Assembly (NCBI GenBank): GCA_027073795.1
Contig: JALTEW010000256.1
Location: 1-7,718, forward strand
Length of the DNA: 7,718 nt
Source: a bacterium
GTDB lineage: Bacteria; Desulfobacterota; S145-22
Direction of reading: 5' to 3'
Shown: positions 1-6,943 of the stretch, in pieces
Layout of the letters: every line of letters starts with the position of its first letter
How positions within the stretch are numbered: the stretch's first letter is position 1
Position numbers and translations under genes: made by a program
The notes under the pieces: model-generated
Database searches by the model: none
What the model saw: only the letters and a program-made list of their open reading frames with translations
What the model was told of the DNA's origin: nothing

Positions 1-31
1 TAAGGCATTTCCCTTATCAGAGGGTGCTTCG

Positions 32-79
32 GTGGGGAGGCGGCATTTTGTGCTTCGCAGAGCTGACCGCCTTCCCCAC
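32..79. repeat. GC-rich inverted repeat
   Basis: GTGGGGAGGCGG (32-43) pairs with CCGCCTTCCCCAC (67-79) over 12 bases with a single bulged base. The 23-base loop contains a weak inner TGC/GCA pairing. There is no T-run directly after it on either strand, so it is not a standard terminator. It may be an RNA structure, a protein-binding palindrome or part of a dispersed repeat. Confidence 0.5.
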
Positions 80-154
80 GCATTTAATTCTTAAACATAC
101 CTGCGCCTATTGAGTCCTGTACTTTTTTTCTGCTTCCACCCCCTCTCAAAATAC

Positions 155-213
155 AAAAAAGCCAGAAAGATCCTGGCAGAAATTCGTTTCTGTCAATGCC
201 TTCCTGGCTTTTG
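155..213 (-). terminator. Long hairpin with TTCG loop and T-run: probable operon terminator, perhaps bidirectional
   Basis: Outer arms 157-165 (AAAAGCCAG) and 204-212 (CTGGCTTTT) pair perfectly over 9 bases. After one mismatch, 167-169 pairs with 200-202. After an internal loop, 175-182 (GGCAGAAA) pairs with 187-194 (TTTCTGTC) around a TTCG loop at 183-186. On the minus strand the structure is followed by six T residues (plus-strand A at 155-160), as expected for a Rho-independent terminator of the operon. On the plus strand TTTTGTT follows, so it could act both ways. Confidence 0.6.
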
Positions 214-309
214 TTACACTACGCCTTAAAGTCTACGGCGATTTAATCACTTTATGTCAAACAGGGCCTTCTTACCCTCTTACTGAATCCTATCCCTTTT
301 CTTTCTACC

Positions 310-325
310 CTTAGGTTCTCCTAAG
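310..325. other. Small perfect hairpin
   Basis: CTTAGG (310-315) and CCTAAG (320-325) form a perfect 6-base stem around a 4-base loop. It lies just downstream of the possible promoter, so it could be a 5' structure of a short transcript. Alone it is too short to be firm. Confidence 0.35.
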
Positions 326-340
326 CATTTTACACACGCC

Positions 341-369
341 TATCTACCACCCAAAAAAGAGGCTGTCAA
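341..369 (-). promoter_or_regulatory. Possible sigma-70-type promoter
   Basis: On the minus strand TTGACA (369-364) is followed after exactly 17 bases by TAGATA (346-341). The -35 box is a perfect consensus; the -10 box matches TATAAT at only three positions. Transcription would start near 334 and run into the hairpin at 310-325 and the terminator at 155-213. A promoter after the last recognised gene would imply a small RNA or a new unit going left. Confidence 0.3.
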
Positions 370-396
370 GAGGAATGTTTGCCATGTTTGTCACGT

Positions 397-498
397 TTAC
401 AGCTTTTGTATTTTCTCGACAGCGCCCTCGAAATGAGGGGCACAGGCCTCAAAGCGTGACACCACCTGCCCCAAGTCCTTGGCAATTTCGTGTTTCAT
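397..498 (-). CDS. Possible 33-residue small protein at the operon end
   Basis: An ATG at 498 lies 19 bases after the permease stop and is preceded by GAAAGGG at 507-513 with 8-base spacing, a good ribosome binding site. The product is MKHEIAKDLGQVV, then SRFEACAPHFEGAVEKIQKL, ending in TAA. It is charged, probably helical, has one cysteine and two histidines, and has no membrane segment or signal peptide. I do not recognise it. It may be a true small protein translated with the operon, or the surviving N-terminus of a longer deleted gene. The spacing and ribosome binding site are the main support; no homology can be claimed. Confidence 0.4.
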   Translation of the reverse strand: MKHEIAKDLGQVVSRFEACAPHFEGAVEKIQKL

Positions 499-517
499 TG
501 AAACTGCCCTTTCTGCC

Positions 518-1258
518 TCAATCTCTTGCCTTATTTACACAGTAGACAGCAGAGAAAAAAAGGACCAATCCGATAATCGCCAGCAAATAAAAGGATGAAT
601 AATTCACAGGATTTCCATAGGCTGCTGAGCGAATGGCCTTTGAGGCATGGGTAAGCGGGAGAAGAAAAAGGATCTTCTGGGCCCAGACAGGGAGGCGGTT
701 TACAGGAAAAAATGTGCCCCCAAGGAAGGCCATGGGTGTGATCACAAAGCTTGTAAGCATCGCCTGATCCGCATGGGATTTAACTAACATGCCCAGAGCA
801 ACGGCGAGTGAGGCAAATACAAAGCTGTTGAGCAATATGGGAATCCAGAAAAAGGGGCTGTCGTAAGAAAGCGAAACGCCAAACAACATGCCAAGAACGA
901 GGATGACCATTATTGAGATAATAGCCCTGGTTATTCCTGCCAGAACCTCGGCGAAGACGTATGCGAAATTGTTTATGGGTGCCGCCTGAAATTCTTCAAA
1001 TATATGCCAGTAGAACCTGGAAATATTGATTTCAGTTCCGATACCAAACGCCCTGGTCATACTGTTCATGGCGACAAGACCGGGTATCAGAAATTCCATA
1101 TAGGTATGTCCTCCGATCTTTACTGACTTTCCCATGGCATACCCAAACGCAATGAGATAAAGGAGAGGAGAGACAGACATGGAGGCAATAATTTTTAGAA
1201 ATCGTCTCTTCAGGATCAAGAGCTCCCTGTAATAAACCGCTATCCAGCCACGCATCAT
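518..1258 (-). CDS. ABC-2 type transporter permease (DrrB/NodJ-like)
   Basis: A 246-residue integral membrane protein with about six hydrophobic segments: roughly 24-42, 55-76, 103-127, 136-159, 167-186 and 222-241. The N-terminal basic amphipathic stretch (YYRELLILKRRFLK), the LIPGLVAMN segment, and FLGGTFFPVNRLP (178-190) before the last helices are typical of ABC-2 permeases such as DrrB and NodJ. The family mostly exports drugs, lipids or polysaccharides across the inner membrane, so export of a tetrapyrrole or metal-related compound is a possible but unproven role. It would work as a dimer with the adjacent ATPase. Start ATG 1258 overlaps the ATPase stop (ATGA); a second ATG at 1255 has more usual spacing from AAAAAGG. 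It is the last long gene of the operon. Confidence 0.93.
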   Translation of the reverse strand: MMRGWIAVYYRELLILKRRFLKIIASMSVSPLLYLIAFGYAMGKSVKIGGHTYMEFLIPGLVAMNSMTRAFGIGTEINISRFYWHIFEEFQAAPINNFAYVFAEVLAGITRAIISIMVILVLGMLFGVSLSYDSPFFWIPILLNSFVFASLAVALGMLVKSHADQAMLTSFVITPMAFLGGTFFPVNRLPVWAQKILFLLPLTHASKAIRSAAYGNPVNYSSFYLLAIIGLVLFFSAVYCVNKARD

Positions 1259-2091
1259 TTGACCTTTTTCCCGGTAAGGGCAAGGAAGGCATCCTCCAGG
1301 TTCACCCGCCTCAGCGAAAATCCCTCTTTCTGTATGGCGATGTACTTCCTTGCTTCCTCCCTTGTCTTGAAATAAACGCTTTTGATGTTATCATCGAGAA
1401 CCTTGTCAATGGCCCATGTGCCCTGACGGGACATAAAGGCTTGAGGGGTGTCGATCGCAACAATCCTGCCTTCGTCCAGAAAAGCGACCCTCTCGGCAAG
1501 AAATTCAGCCTCTTCGATATAATGCGTGGTAAGAAAAATGGTAGTTCCGCCTTCTTTAATCATTTTTATAAGGGCCCATATACGTCTCCGAATACTGGCA
1601 TCCAGGCCAACCGTGGGCTCGTCAAGAAAAAGGATCTTGGGAGAGTGGACAAGCGCCCTTGCAATCATGAGCCTCCTTCTCAGCCCGCCGGAAAGTTGTC
1701 CGACAAGGCTCTTTCCCCTGTCGCTTAGACCTACGTATTCCAGGAGTTCATGAATCTTTTTGGCCCGTTCTTTAGCTGGCATATGGAAGAGCCTGCCATG
1801 AATATCAAGGTTTTCATGGACTGTAAGCTCGCTGTCCAGGTTAATGGATTGGGGAACCAGGCCGAGCTGCTTTTTTGCCTGGATCTTATCTTTTTCAATA
1901 TGAAATCCGTGAAGATAGGCGTCTCCTGAAGAAAGCCTTGTGAGTCCTGTTAAGATTCGAATCGTGGTAGTCTTTCCGGCGCCATTAGGTCCGAGATAGG
2001 CAAAGAGCTCTCCTTCATTAACCTTGAGATTTATCCCTTTAAGCGCCTCTGTGGTCTTATATTTTTTAACCACGTTGACAAGCTCGATCAC
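1255..2091 (-). CDS. ABC transporter ATP-binding protein (ABC-2 / DrrA-NodI type)
   Basis: A 278-residue nucleotide-binding subunit with every core motif: Walker A GPNGAGKT (34-41), Q-loop Q81, signature LSGG (133-136, followed by LRRR), Walker B ILFLDEP (153-159), D-loop VGLD (161-164) and H-loop H190. The remaining 90 residues are the short C-terminal extension typical of DrrA/NodI/CcmA-like ATPases that power ABC-2 exporters. It sits on the cytoplasmic face and pairs with the permease encoded next. The start is GTG 2091, overlapping the ChlI stop as GTGA, with AGGTGA 7 bases upstream inside the chlI-like gene. It overlaps the permease start by 4 bases. The substrate is unknown; nothing resembles the CbiO/EcfA cobalt importers or a BtuCD/HmuUV importer in layout. 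Confidence 0.95.
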   Translation of the reverse strand: MIELVNVVKKYKTTEALKGINLKVNEGELFAYLGPNGAGKTTTIRILTGLTRLSSGDAYLHGFHIEKDKIQAKKQLGLVPQSINLDSELTVHENLDIHGRLFHMPAKERAKKIHELLEYVGLSDRGKSLVGQLSGGLRRRLMIARALVHSPKILFLDEPTVGLDASIRRRIWALIKMIKEGGTTIFLTTHYIEEAEFLAERVAFLDEGRIVAIDTPQAFMSRQGTWAIDKVLDDNIKSVYFKTREEARKYIAIQKEGFSLRRVNLEDAFLALTGKKVK

Positions 2092-3146
2092 CGACTTGTC
2101 ACCTGGCCGGCCTGTTTTTGCCGGCGCAGCTTGCCGATATCCATCACCACGTCCTGCAGGGGCTGACGACGGATACGATGCGGCAGGGCAAGCTCTGCGG
2201 CAGTATCGATATCCGACTTAATGACCTGTGTCCGGCCATTGAAGGCAGCCAGGGTCTTTGCGGCCTTTAATATAATGATATCGCCACGATGGCCATCAAC
2301 ACCCACGTCCAGGCAATAGGAGGCGATTTCATAGAGGAGCATATGGTCAATTGTGACCCTTGGATAGAGGTCTCTGGCCTTTTCAATCCTATCCACCAAC
2401 TTCTTTGATTCGCCTTCCCACTTTTTGCAAAATCCCTCTGGGTCTTCATCAAATGCCAAACGCCGCTCCATGATGGAGACCCTGGCCTTAGGGTCATTGA
2501 TACCCTCGATGGTGACACAGAGGCCAAAGCGGTCCAGGAGCTGGGGTCTCAGTTCCCCTTCTTCGGGGTTCATGGTGCCCACAAGGGTGAACCGGGCGGG
2601 GTGAGAGAAACTCACCCCCTCCCGTTCAATGGTGTTGACTCCCATGGCCGCCGAATCCAAAAGCACGTCCACCACGTGGTCATCTAAGAGGTTCACCTCA
2701 TCCACATAGAGGATCCCACGGTGGGCCGCTGCCAGAAGCCCTGGCTCAAGGCGTTTTTCACCCTTCTTCAAGGCCTCTTCCAGGTCCATGGTTCCTACCA
2801 CCCGGTCTTCAGTGGCCCCAACAGGCAATTCCACAACGCGAATAGGCCTTTTAACAGTCTCAATCGGCCTCTTGTTAAGAATGGCATCCCTGCACTCGGT
2901 GCGGGGGCACTCGCGGCAAACATCCTCAGCCTCGCCAGGGGAAAGCTGAAAAGGGCAATCATTGACCACGTCTATAGCCGGCAGGATTTCCGCCAGGCCT
3001 CGAACGGCAGTCGACTTGGCCGTGCCCTTTTCACCCCTGATAAGCACACCAGAGAGGGTGGGATTGATGATGTTTAGGATCAGGGCCTGCTTCATCTTTT
3101 CCTGACCCACGATGGCTGAAAATGGATAAACAGATGTCTTTCTCAT
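2088..3146 (-). CDS. ChlI/BchI-type AAA+ ATPase subunit of the chelatase
   Basis: This 352-residue protein has the usual length for ChlI. Walker A GEKGTAKST is at 38-46, Walker B GILYVDEVNLLDD at 144-156, GTMNPEEGELRPQLLDRFG at 190-208 (sensor and arginine finger, R206), and a sensor-2-like GHRGD at 285-289. ChlI subunits form a hexameric ring that hydrolyses ATP to drive metal insertion by the large subunit, together with the D subunit. It is clearly a paralogue of the N-terminal half of the upstream gene: both open PFSAIVGQ and share long identical blocks. It carries four clustered cysteines (64, 77, 80, 85). Start ATG 3146 is supported by AAGGAG 8 bases upstream and by the ATGA overlap with the preceding stop. 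A cobalt role is inferred from cobN; on sequence alone it would be called magnesium chelatase subunit I. Confidence 0.94.
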   Translation of the reverse strand: MRKTSVYPFSAIVGQEKMKQALILNIINPTLSGVLIRGEKGTAKSTAVRGLAEILPAIDVVNDCPFQLSPGEAEDVCRECPRTECRDAILNKRPIETVKRPIRVVELPVGATEDRVVGTMDLEEALKKGEKRLEPGLLAAAHRGILYVDEVNLLDDHVVDVLLDSAAMGVNTIEREGVSFSHPARFTLVGTMNPEEGELRPQLLDRFGLCVTIEGINDPKARVSIMERRLAFDEDPEGFCKKWEGESKKLVDRIEKARDLYPRVTIDHMLLYEIASYCLDVGVDGHRGDIIILKAAKTLAAFNGRTQVIKSDIDTAAELALPHRIRRQPLQDVVMDIGKLRRQKQAGQVTSR

Positions 3147-5158
3147 TTGATGTTCTCCTTTGCGATGTTTAAAAGGGTATCGGCCTTCAGGTCTTCGATA
3201 CGGAAGTATTGCGCGTTCATGGTCCCGGCTAATGTTTGAGCCAGACCGAAGTGGACCAGCCCCTGGCTTTCGGTGTCGATTACGATGAACCGGATCCGGG
3301 ATTCGGCTGAAAGACGTTCGGCAAGGTCAAGGGTCTCCTCCATGGGCCTTTTCTCTCCCAGGGCCACATTGGCCTTGCCATCGGTGATAACGATTGCGAT
3401 GGGCCTGGCTGTTGGTTCACGCGTCAGGTAATTGCGCAATACCTCATAGGATTTGGCAAGACCAGCCGAAAGAGGGGTCTTGCCTCCAACAGGCATTTCT
3501 CTTAAAAGGCGGGCGGCAAGATCAATGGAAGATGTCGGGGGTAGATTTACAATGGCCTTGTCCTTACGAAAAGAGACCATGGCGATCCGGTCCCGCTTCT
3601 GATAAGCATCCAGAAGAAGCGACATGATCGCCCCTTTCGAGGCGGCCATCCTTCCCCTTGCGCCCATGGAACCGCTGGCATCTACTAAAAACAGGAGGAA
3701 ATTTCCAACCCGCTTTTCCCTAATCTTTTCCCGGACATCATCTGGTCGTATGACCACGGCAAGACTGTTTCGATTCTCCCGCCGGAGCTGATAAGGGGCC
3801 GCTGCCCTGAGGGTGGCATCAAGTGCCACGTCACCCGTGTCACGAGAACCCGTGCTTTTAACATAACGCCCCTGTTTTTGGGCGCTCCTGCTTCGAGACC
3901 TTCGGCCTGAGCCCCGACGGAACAATCGGTCCTTGGGAGAGGTAAACCTTCTGACCTTGAAGGTCTCGCCTATATCAAAAACCTGCTCCATGGTGTCTCT
4001 TTGTTGGCTTTTACCCCTTTCCCGGCTGTCAGGTCTGGCATCACCTTTGCCTTTTGAGGGATTCGTTTCACCCGATTGGGGGTTTGCCCCATCTTGATGC
4101 CCCTGTTGTTGATGTTCGTGATTTTCCTGGGTTTCCCCCCGGTTATTTTCAGGGTGATCTTCACGATCCTGGGTGTCCTCCTGAGGCGGGGGCGGGGGAG
4201 GTGCAGGCTCCCTTCTTCGATGGGAAAGGACAAGTGGCGCAATCTTTAGGACGTCATCGGTTGCGACTTCGGGATGTCCCCTTAAGGCCGCCATAGCCCT
4301 TGCGGCCTGCTCGATTATAAGATCGGCGCGGTGTCCGGCCACGTTGTTTTCCAAGGCCAGTTCAGAGGCCAAGGAGCGAAGATGCTTTGGCATGTGGACC
4401 ATTTTGAGCATCTGTTTTGCCTGTACGATCTCTCCTGCAATTTTTGCATTTTCTGCCTCAAACTGCCTGATGAGGTCCAAAGGGGACATATCGTAGGTCT
4501 CACGACGCTCCATAAGAAGAACGCGATCCTTCCTATCGGTTACGGCCTTTACCTCTACACACAAGCCGAAACGATCCAGGAGCTGGGGCCTCAGTTCCCC
4601 CTCTTCCGGGTTCATAGTGCCCACCAGGACAAATCTGGAGGCATGGGAAAGGGAAATGCCCTCCCGCTCAATTACATTCTGTCCGGATGCCGCTGCATCG
4701 AGGATGATATCAACAATATGGTCATCAAGGAGGTTAACCTCATCCACATAGAGGATGCCTCGATTGGCCTTTGCCAACAGGCCAGGCTGTATAACACGGG
4801 TCCCCTCTTTTACCGCCTTGCTAAAGTCAATACTCCCTGCAACCATGTCTTCAGTGGCGTTTAGAGGCAGCGTAACCACTGGGAGAGACCGTTGCATTAC
4901 TTCGATGTGGTTATCTCTGCATCGGTCGCAAAGATGCTGGGGCCGTTCCGGGTCACAGTTATAAGGACAACCCTTTACAACAGCGATCTTTGGCAAAAGG
5001 GCAGCCAGGGCGCGAACCGTCGTGGACTTGGCAGTTCCCTTCTCGCCACGGATAAGGACCCCGCCAATACGGGGATTTATTGCGTTTAAAATCAGCGCCA
5101 GTTTGAGCTGGTCCTGCCCCACGATGGCTGAAAATGGAAATATTTTTTTAAACATCAT
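3143..5158 (-). CDS. ChlD/BchD-type chelatase subunit: AAA+ domain, charged linker, VWA domain
   Basis: The 671-residue protein joins a ChlI-like AAA+ domain (1-315) to a von Willebrand A domain (about 484-671). Visible in the AAA+ part are Walker A GEKGTAKST (38-46), Walker B GILYVDEVNLLDD (134-146), and GTMNPEEGELRPQLLDRFG (180-198) with the sensor and arginine-finger region. Residues 316-390 are a polyproline run followed by a Q/E/D/H-rich linker; 401-440 is strongly basic. The VWA domain has a full MIDAS: DASGS (D493, S495, S497), T561 in GGKTPLS, and D593 in ITDGKAN. In the family, D docks the AAA+ ring on the large subunit (here CobN) during ATP-dependent metal insertion in the cytoplasm. 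Unlike classical ChlD, whose ATP site is often degraded, this one looks intact. Starts ATG 5158 and 5155 are both possible behind GAGAGGG; the second has better spacing. The gene overlaps the next one by 4 bases (ATGA). Confidence 0.93.
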   Translation of the reverse strand: MMFKKIFPFSAIVGQDQLKLALILNAINPRIGGVLIRGEKGTAKSTTVRALAALLPKIAVVKGCPYNCDPERPQHLCDRCRDNHIEVMQRSLPVVTLPLNATEDMVAGSIDFSKAVKEGTRVIQPGLLAKANRGILYVDEVNLLDDHIVDIILDAAASGQNVIEREGISLSHASRFVLVGTMNPEEGELRPQLLDRFGLCVEVKAVTDRKDRVLLMERRETYDMSPLDLIRQFEAENAKIAGEIVQAKQMLKMVHMPKHLRSLASELALENNVAGHRADLIIEQAARAMAALRGHPEVATDDVLKIAPLVLSHRRREPAPPPPPPQEDTQDREDHPENNRGETQENHEHQQQGHQDGANPQSGETNPSKGKGDARPDSRERGKSQQRDTMEQVFDIGETFKVRRFTSPKDRLFRRGSGRRSRSRSAQKQGRYVKSTGSRDTGDVALDATLRAAAPYQLRRENRNSLAVVIRPDDVREKIREKRVGNFLLFLVDASGSMGARGRMAASKGAIMSLLLDAYQKRDRIAMVSFRKDKAIVNLPPTSSIDLAARLLREMPVGGKTPLSAGLAKSYEVLRNYLTREPTARPIAIVITDGKANVALGEKRPMEETLDLAERLSAESRIRFIVIDTESQGLVHFGLAQTLAGTMNAQYFRIEDLKADTLLNIAKENIK

Positions 5159-5170
5159 CCCTCTCTTCGT

Positions 5171-6943
5171 TTAAAATCTGTAGTTGAAACCGCTGATCCA
5201 GGTTCGCGGCGGTGCAAGCCAGCCGTCACCATAGCGATAGGTTTTATCCGCAATATTTTTTACCTCGCAAAAAAATCCCAGCCGGCCGAATCTGCCTGCC
5301 ATTCTTGTCGGGCTGTACTCAACTCTGAGATTTCCTATGATCCGTCCCGGAATCGAGGTCTTGTTGTCTGAGCGGGTGTACTGTTTGGATTCGTATTTCA
5401 GGTTTGCGATAATAGAAAGCTCCGGGGTCGGCCGGTAGGAAAGGTCAGCATACACCCGGTGCCTGGGCTTTGCCACTATCCAGCGCCTGGTATCCTTATC
5501 TATGGCCTCCAAATATGTGTAGGTCGTTTTCAGAGACAGATTGTTTGTGATCTTTACGTTCAACAGGATGTCTCCACCCTTGTAATTCACCTCACCAAAA
5601 TTTTCATACCTGCCTATGCCATCGTCTCCAAGGACATAGGTGATACGGTCGGTAATACGGTTGTAAAAGAGAGATGCCCCGCATGAGAGGCGTTGCGATA
5701 TTTCAGAAAAAAAAGAGAGGCTGAAATTATCTGTGGTCTCCATGTCAAGGCCTGGATTCGGTTCCTTTGTGCTGGTTTTATCATAGCGCTGGTAAAAAGA
5801 AGGGGTGTTATTCGTTCGGCTGTAGGTGAATGAAAGTGTCCTTTTGTCTTTTTTATACGATATCTTTGCCTCTGGATTGAGCGTTTTGCCAAATTCCGAA
5901 TACACGGTTCCCCTTAGTCCAAGAGAAAGCATTACAGGAAACCTTTTAAGTGGGAGGGTATCCGCTGCAAAGAGGGAAACCGAATGTTCATCCCTGGAGG
6001 CAAAGCGGGTGCCTTCAGCTCCTCCCCACCGAAACGCAGCGCCATAGTTTAGGGTTCCCCATTTCTCCAGGGCATGGGACGCAGAGAGATCCTCGCCGAA
6101 TTTCTTAACTGAAATGGAATTGTCGATGCCCCTGTCAGGGTCCCTGTTTTTTGTTTCAGCATCGTTTAAAAAGGTTTCACTAACTATCCCTTTTGCCGCT
6201 GCGCTCAAGGCATATGAAAACATTTCGCTTTCTTTTCTATAATGAGGGGTGGGGTATTCCGGCCGGCCGCTCAAGCCACGTTCATCTTTCAGATAATCTA
6301 CGGAAAGTGCAAGGCTCAGATCCTTTTCTGGTCTGTATTCGATCTTGCCGCCGCCCCTCCTCTTTTTTCGGTCATCGTTGACTTGGTATCCCCCGGTGTA
6401 GTCATATCCGGCGGATACACTGATACCAAGGGCCCCCTTGGTGGCGCGGCAGTTGGCGCTGTAATGGGATGTGTCGAGATTGCCCCAATAGGATTTTATG
6501 TTTCCATTGAAGACATTGATCTTCTTGGTAAAAATCAAAATAACACCGCCGCTCGCGTCATCGCCGTACTTCATGGCGCCCTTGCCCCGGTAGATCTCAA
6601 TCCTTTCCACATTCTCCAGGGACACGAGGTCGAATTTGACAAAGCCGTGGCTGGAGGTGGGATCGTTAATGGGCCTGCCGTCTAACAGGACCTTCACCTT
6701 GTGGGAGCCGTGAATGGATACAAACGACCCCCCTGCCTTCACGCCGGGCACCTGGTTGAGCACATCAGAAATCTTCTGGACATTCATCCTTTTTATCTCG
6801 TCTGCGGTGATGACGATAACATCTGTCTTTCCATCGGCAAAAACCGAGCCAGTATATAGGATTACCCCTAAAAAAACAACCGCAAGCACGCTTGATAGCC
6901 TGCCGTTCAGGATCCTCGCTTTCCTACTCCGTAAGCTCTTCAA
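5171..6943 (-). CDS. TonB-dependent outer-membrane receptor (BtuB-sized)
   Basis: Started at TTG 6943 this is a 590-residue protein. Residues 1-36 form a signal peptide: basic start (MKSLRSRKARILNGR), hydrophobic core (VLAVVFLGVILY), and a cut after SVFA. A TonB-box-like TDVIVITA follows at 40-47, only a few residues into the mature protein as in BtuB. The plug domain (about 41-141) contains ISDVLNQVPGVKAG, SIHGSHKVKVLLDGRPIND, VERIEIYRGKGAMKYGDDAS and GGVILIFTKK. The remainder is alternating beta-strand sequence of a 22-strand barrel and ends in an aromatic strand (WISGFNYRF). The family imports scarce ligands (cobalamin, heme, siderophores, metal chelates) using TonB-ExbBD energy. The position between cobN and the AAA+ genes suggests a corrinoid, tetrapyrrole or metal-chelate ligand, which is inference. 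The start overlaps the out-of-frame CobN module by 20 bases, and the stop is 12 bases before the next gene. An ATG at 7003 is possible but less likely. Confidence 0.93.
   Translation of the reverse strand: MKSLRSRKARILNGRLSSVLAVVFLGVILYTGSVFADGKTDVIVITADEIKRMNVQKISDVLNQVPGVKAGGSFVSIHGSHKVKVLLDGRPINDPTSSHGFVKFDLVSLENVERIEIYRGKGAMKYGDDASGGVILIFTKKINVFNGNIKSYWGNLDTSHYSANCRATKGALGISVSAGYDYTGGYQVNDDRKKRRGGGKIEYRPEKDLSLALSVDYLKDERGLSGRPEYPTPHYRKESEMFSYALSAAAKGIVSETFLNDAETKNRDPDRGIDNSISVKKFGEDLSASHALEKWGTLNYGAAFRWGGAEGTRFASRDEHSVSLFAADTLPLKRFPVMLSLGLRGTVYSEFGKTLNPEAKISYKKDKRTLSFTYSRTNNTPSFYQRYDKTSTKEPNPGLDMETTDNFSLSFFSEISQRLSCGASLFYNRITDRITYVLGDDGIGRYENFGEVNYKGGDILLNVKITNNLSLKTTYTYLEAIDKDTRRWIVAKPRHRVYADLSYRPTPELSIIANLKYESKQYTRSDNKTSIPGRIIGNLRVEYSPTRMAGRFGRLGFFCEVKNIADKTYRYGDGWLAPPRTWISGFNYRF

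Larger units (their letters stand above)
1..396. other. Intergenic region downstream of the operon
   Basis: No convincing gene lies in these 396 bases. The stretch holds a GC-rich inverted repeat, a long terminator-like hairpin, a short hairpin and promoter-like boxes, each listed separately. A minus-strand frame from ATG 83 (MRGEGGQLCEAQNAASPP...) is open to the window edge, but it has no good ribosome binding site, overlaps the inverted repeat, and looks like chance. Nothing resembling a tRNA, IS end or riboswitch was seen. Confidence 0.55.

Noticed and set aside
1..83. Minus-strand reading frame from ATG 83 running off the window
   Set aside because: Only 27 codons are visible, there is no good ribosome binding site, the composition is unusual, and it contains the inverted repeat; support is too weak to list as a gene.
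230..260. Second promoter-like pair, TTGACA and TAGACT on the minus strand
   Set aside because: The spacing of 19 bases is too long and the 17-base alternative gives a poor -10 box.
351..401. Terminator directly after the 33-residue frame (GCTGT/ACAGC then T6)
   Set aside because: Only five pairs around a loop of more than 30 bases; the hairpin at 155-213 is far better.
518..2091. Heme or cobalamin importer of BtuCD/HmuUV type
   Set aside because: The permease has about six segments with ABC-2 motifs, not the ten-helix BtuC fold, and no binding protein is nearby.
4190..4204. G/C-rich repeat that could be a slippage tract in the D-subunit gene
   Set aside because: It encodes the usual polyproline start of the ChlD linker and the frame is intact on both sides.
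4331..4864. A 177-codon open frame on the plus strand
   Set aside because: It lies entirely antisense to the conserved AAA+ domain of the D subunit and its translation has no recognisable motif; it reflects codon structure of the real gene.
6242..6685. A 147-codon open frame on the plus strand
   Set aside because: It is antisense to the receptor plug and early barrel; no ribosome binding site or family resemblance was seen.
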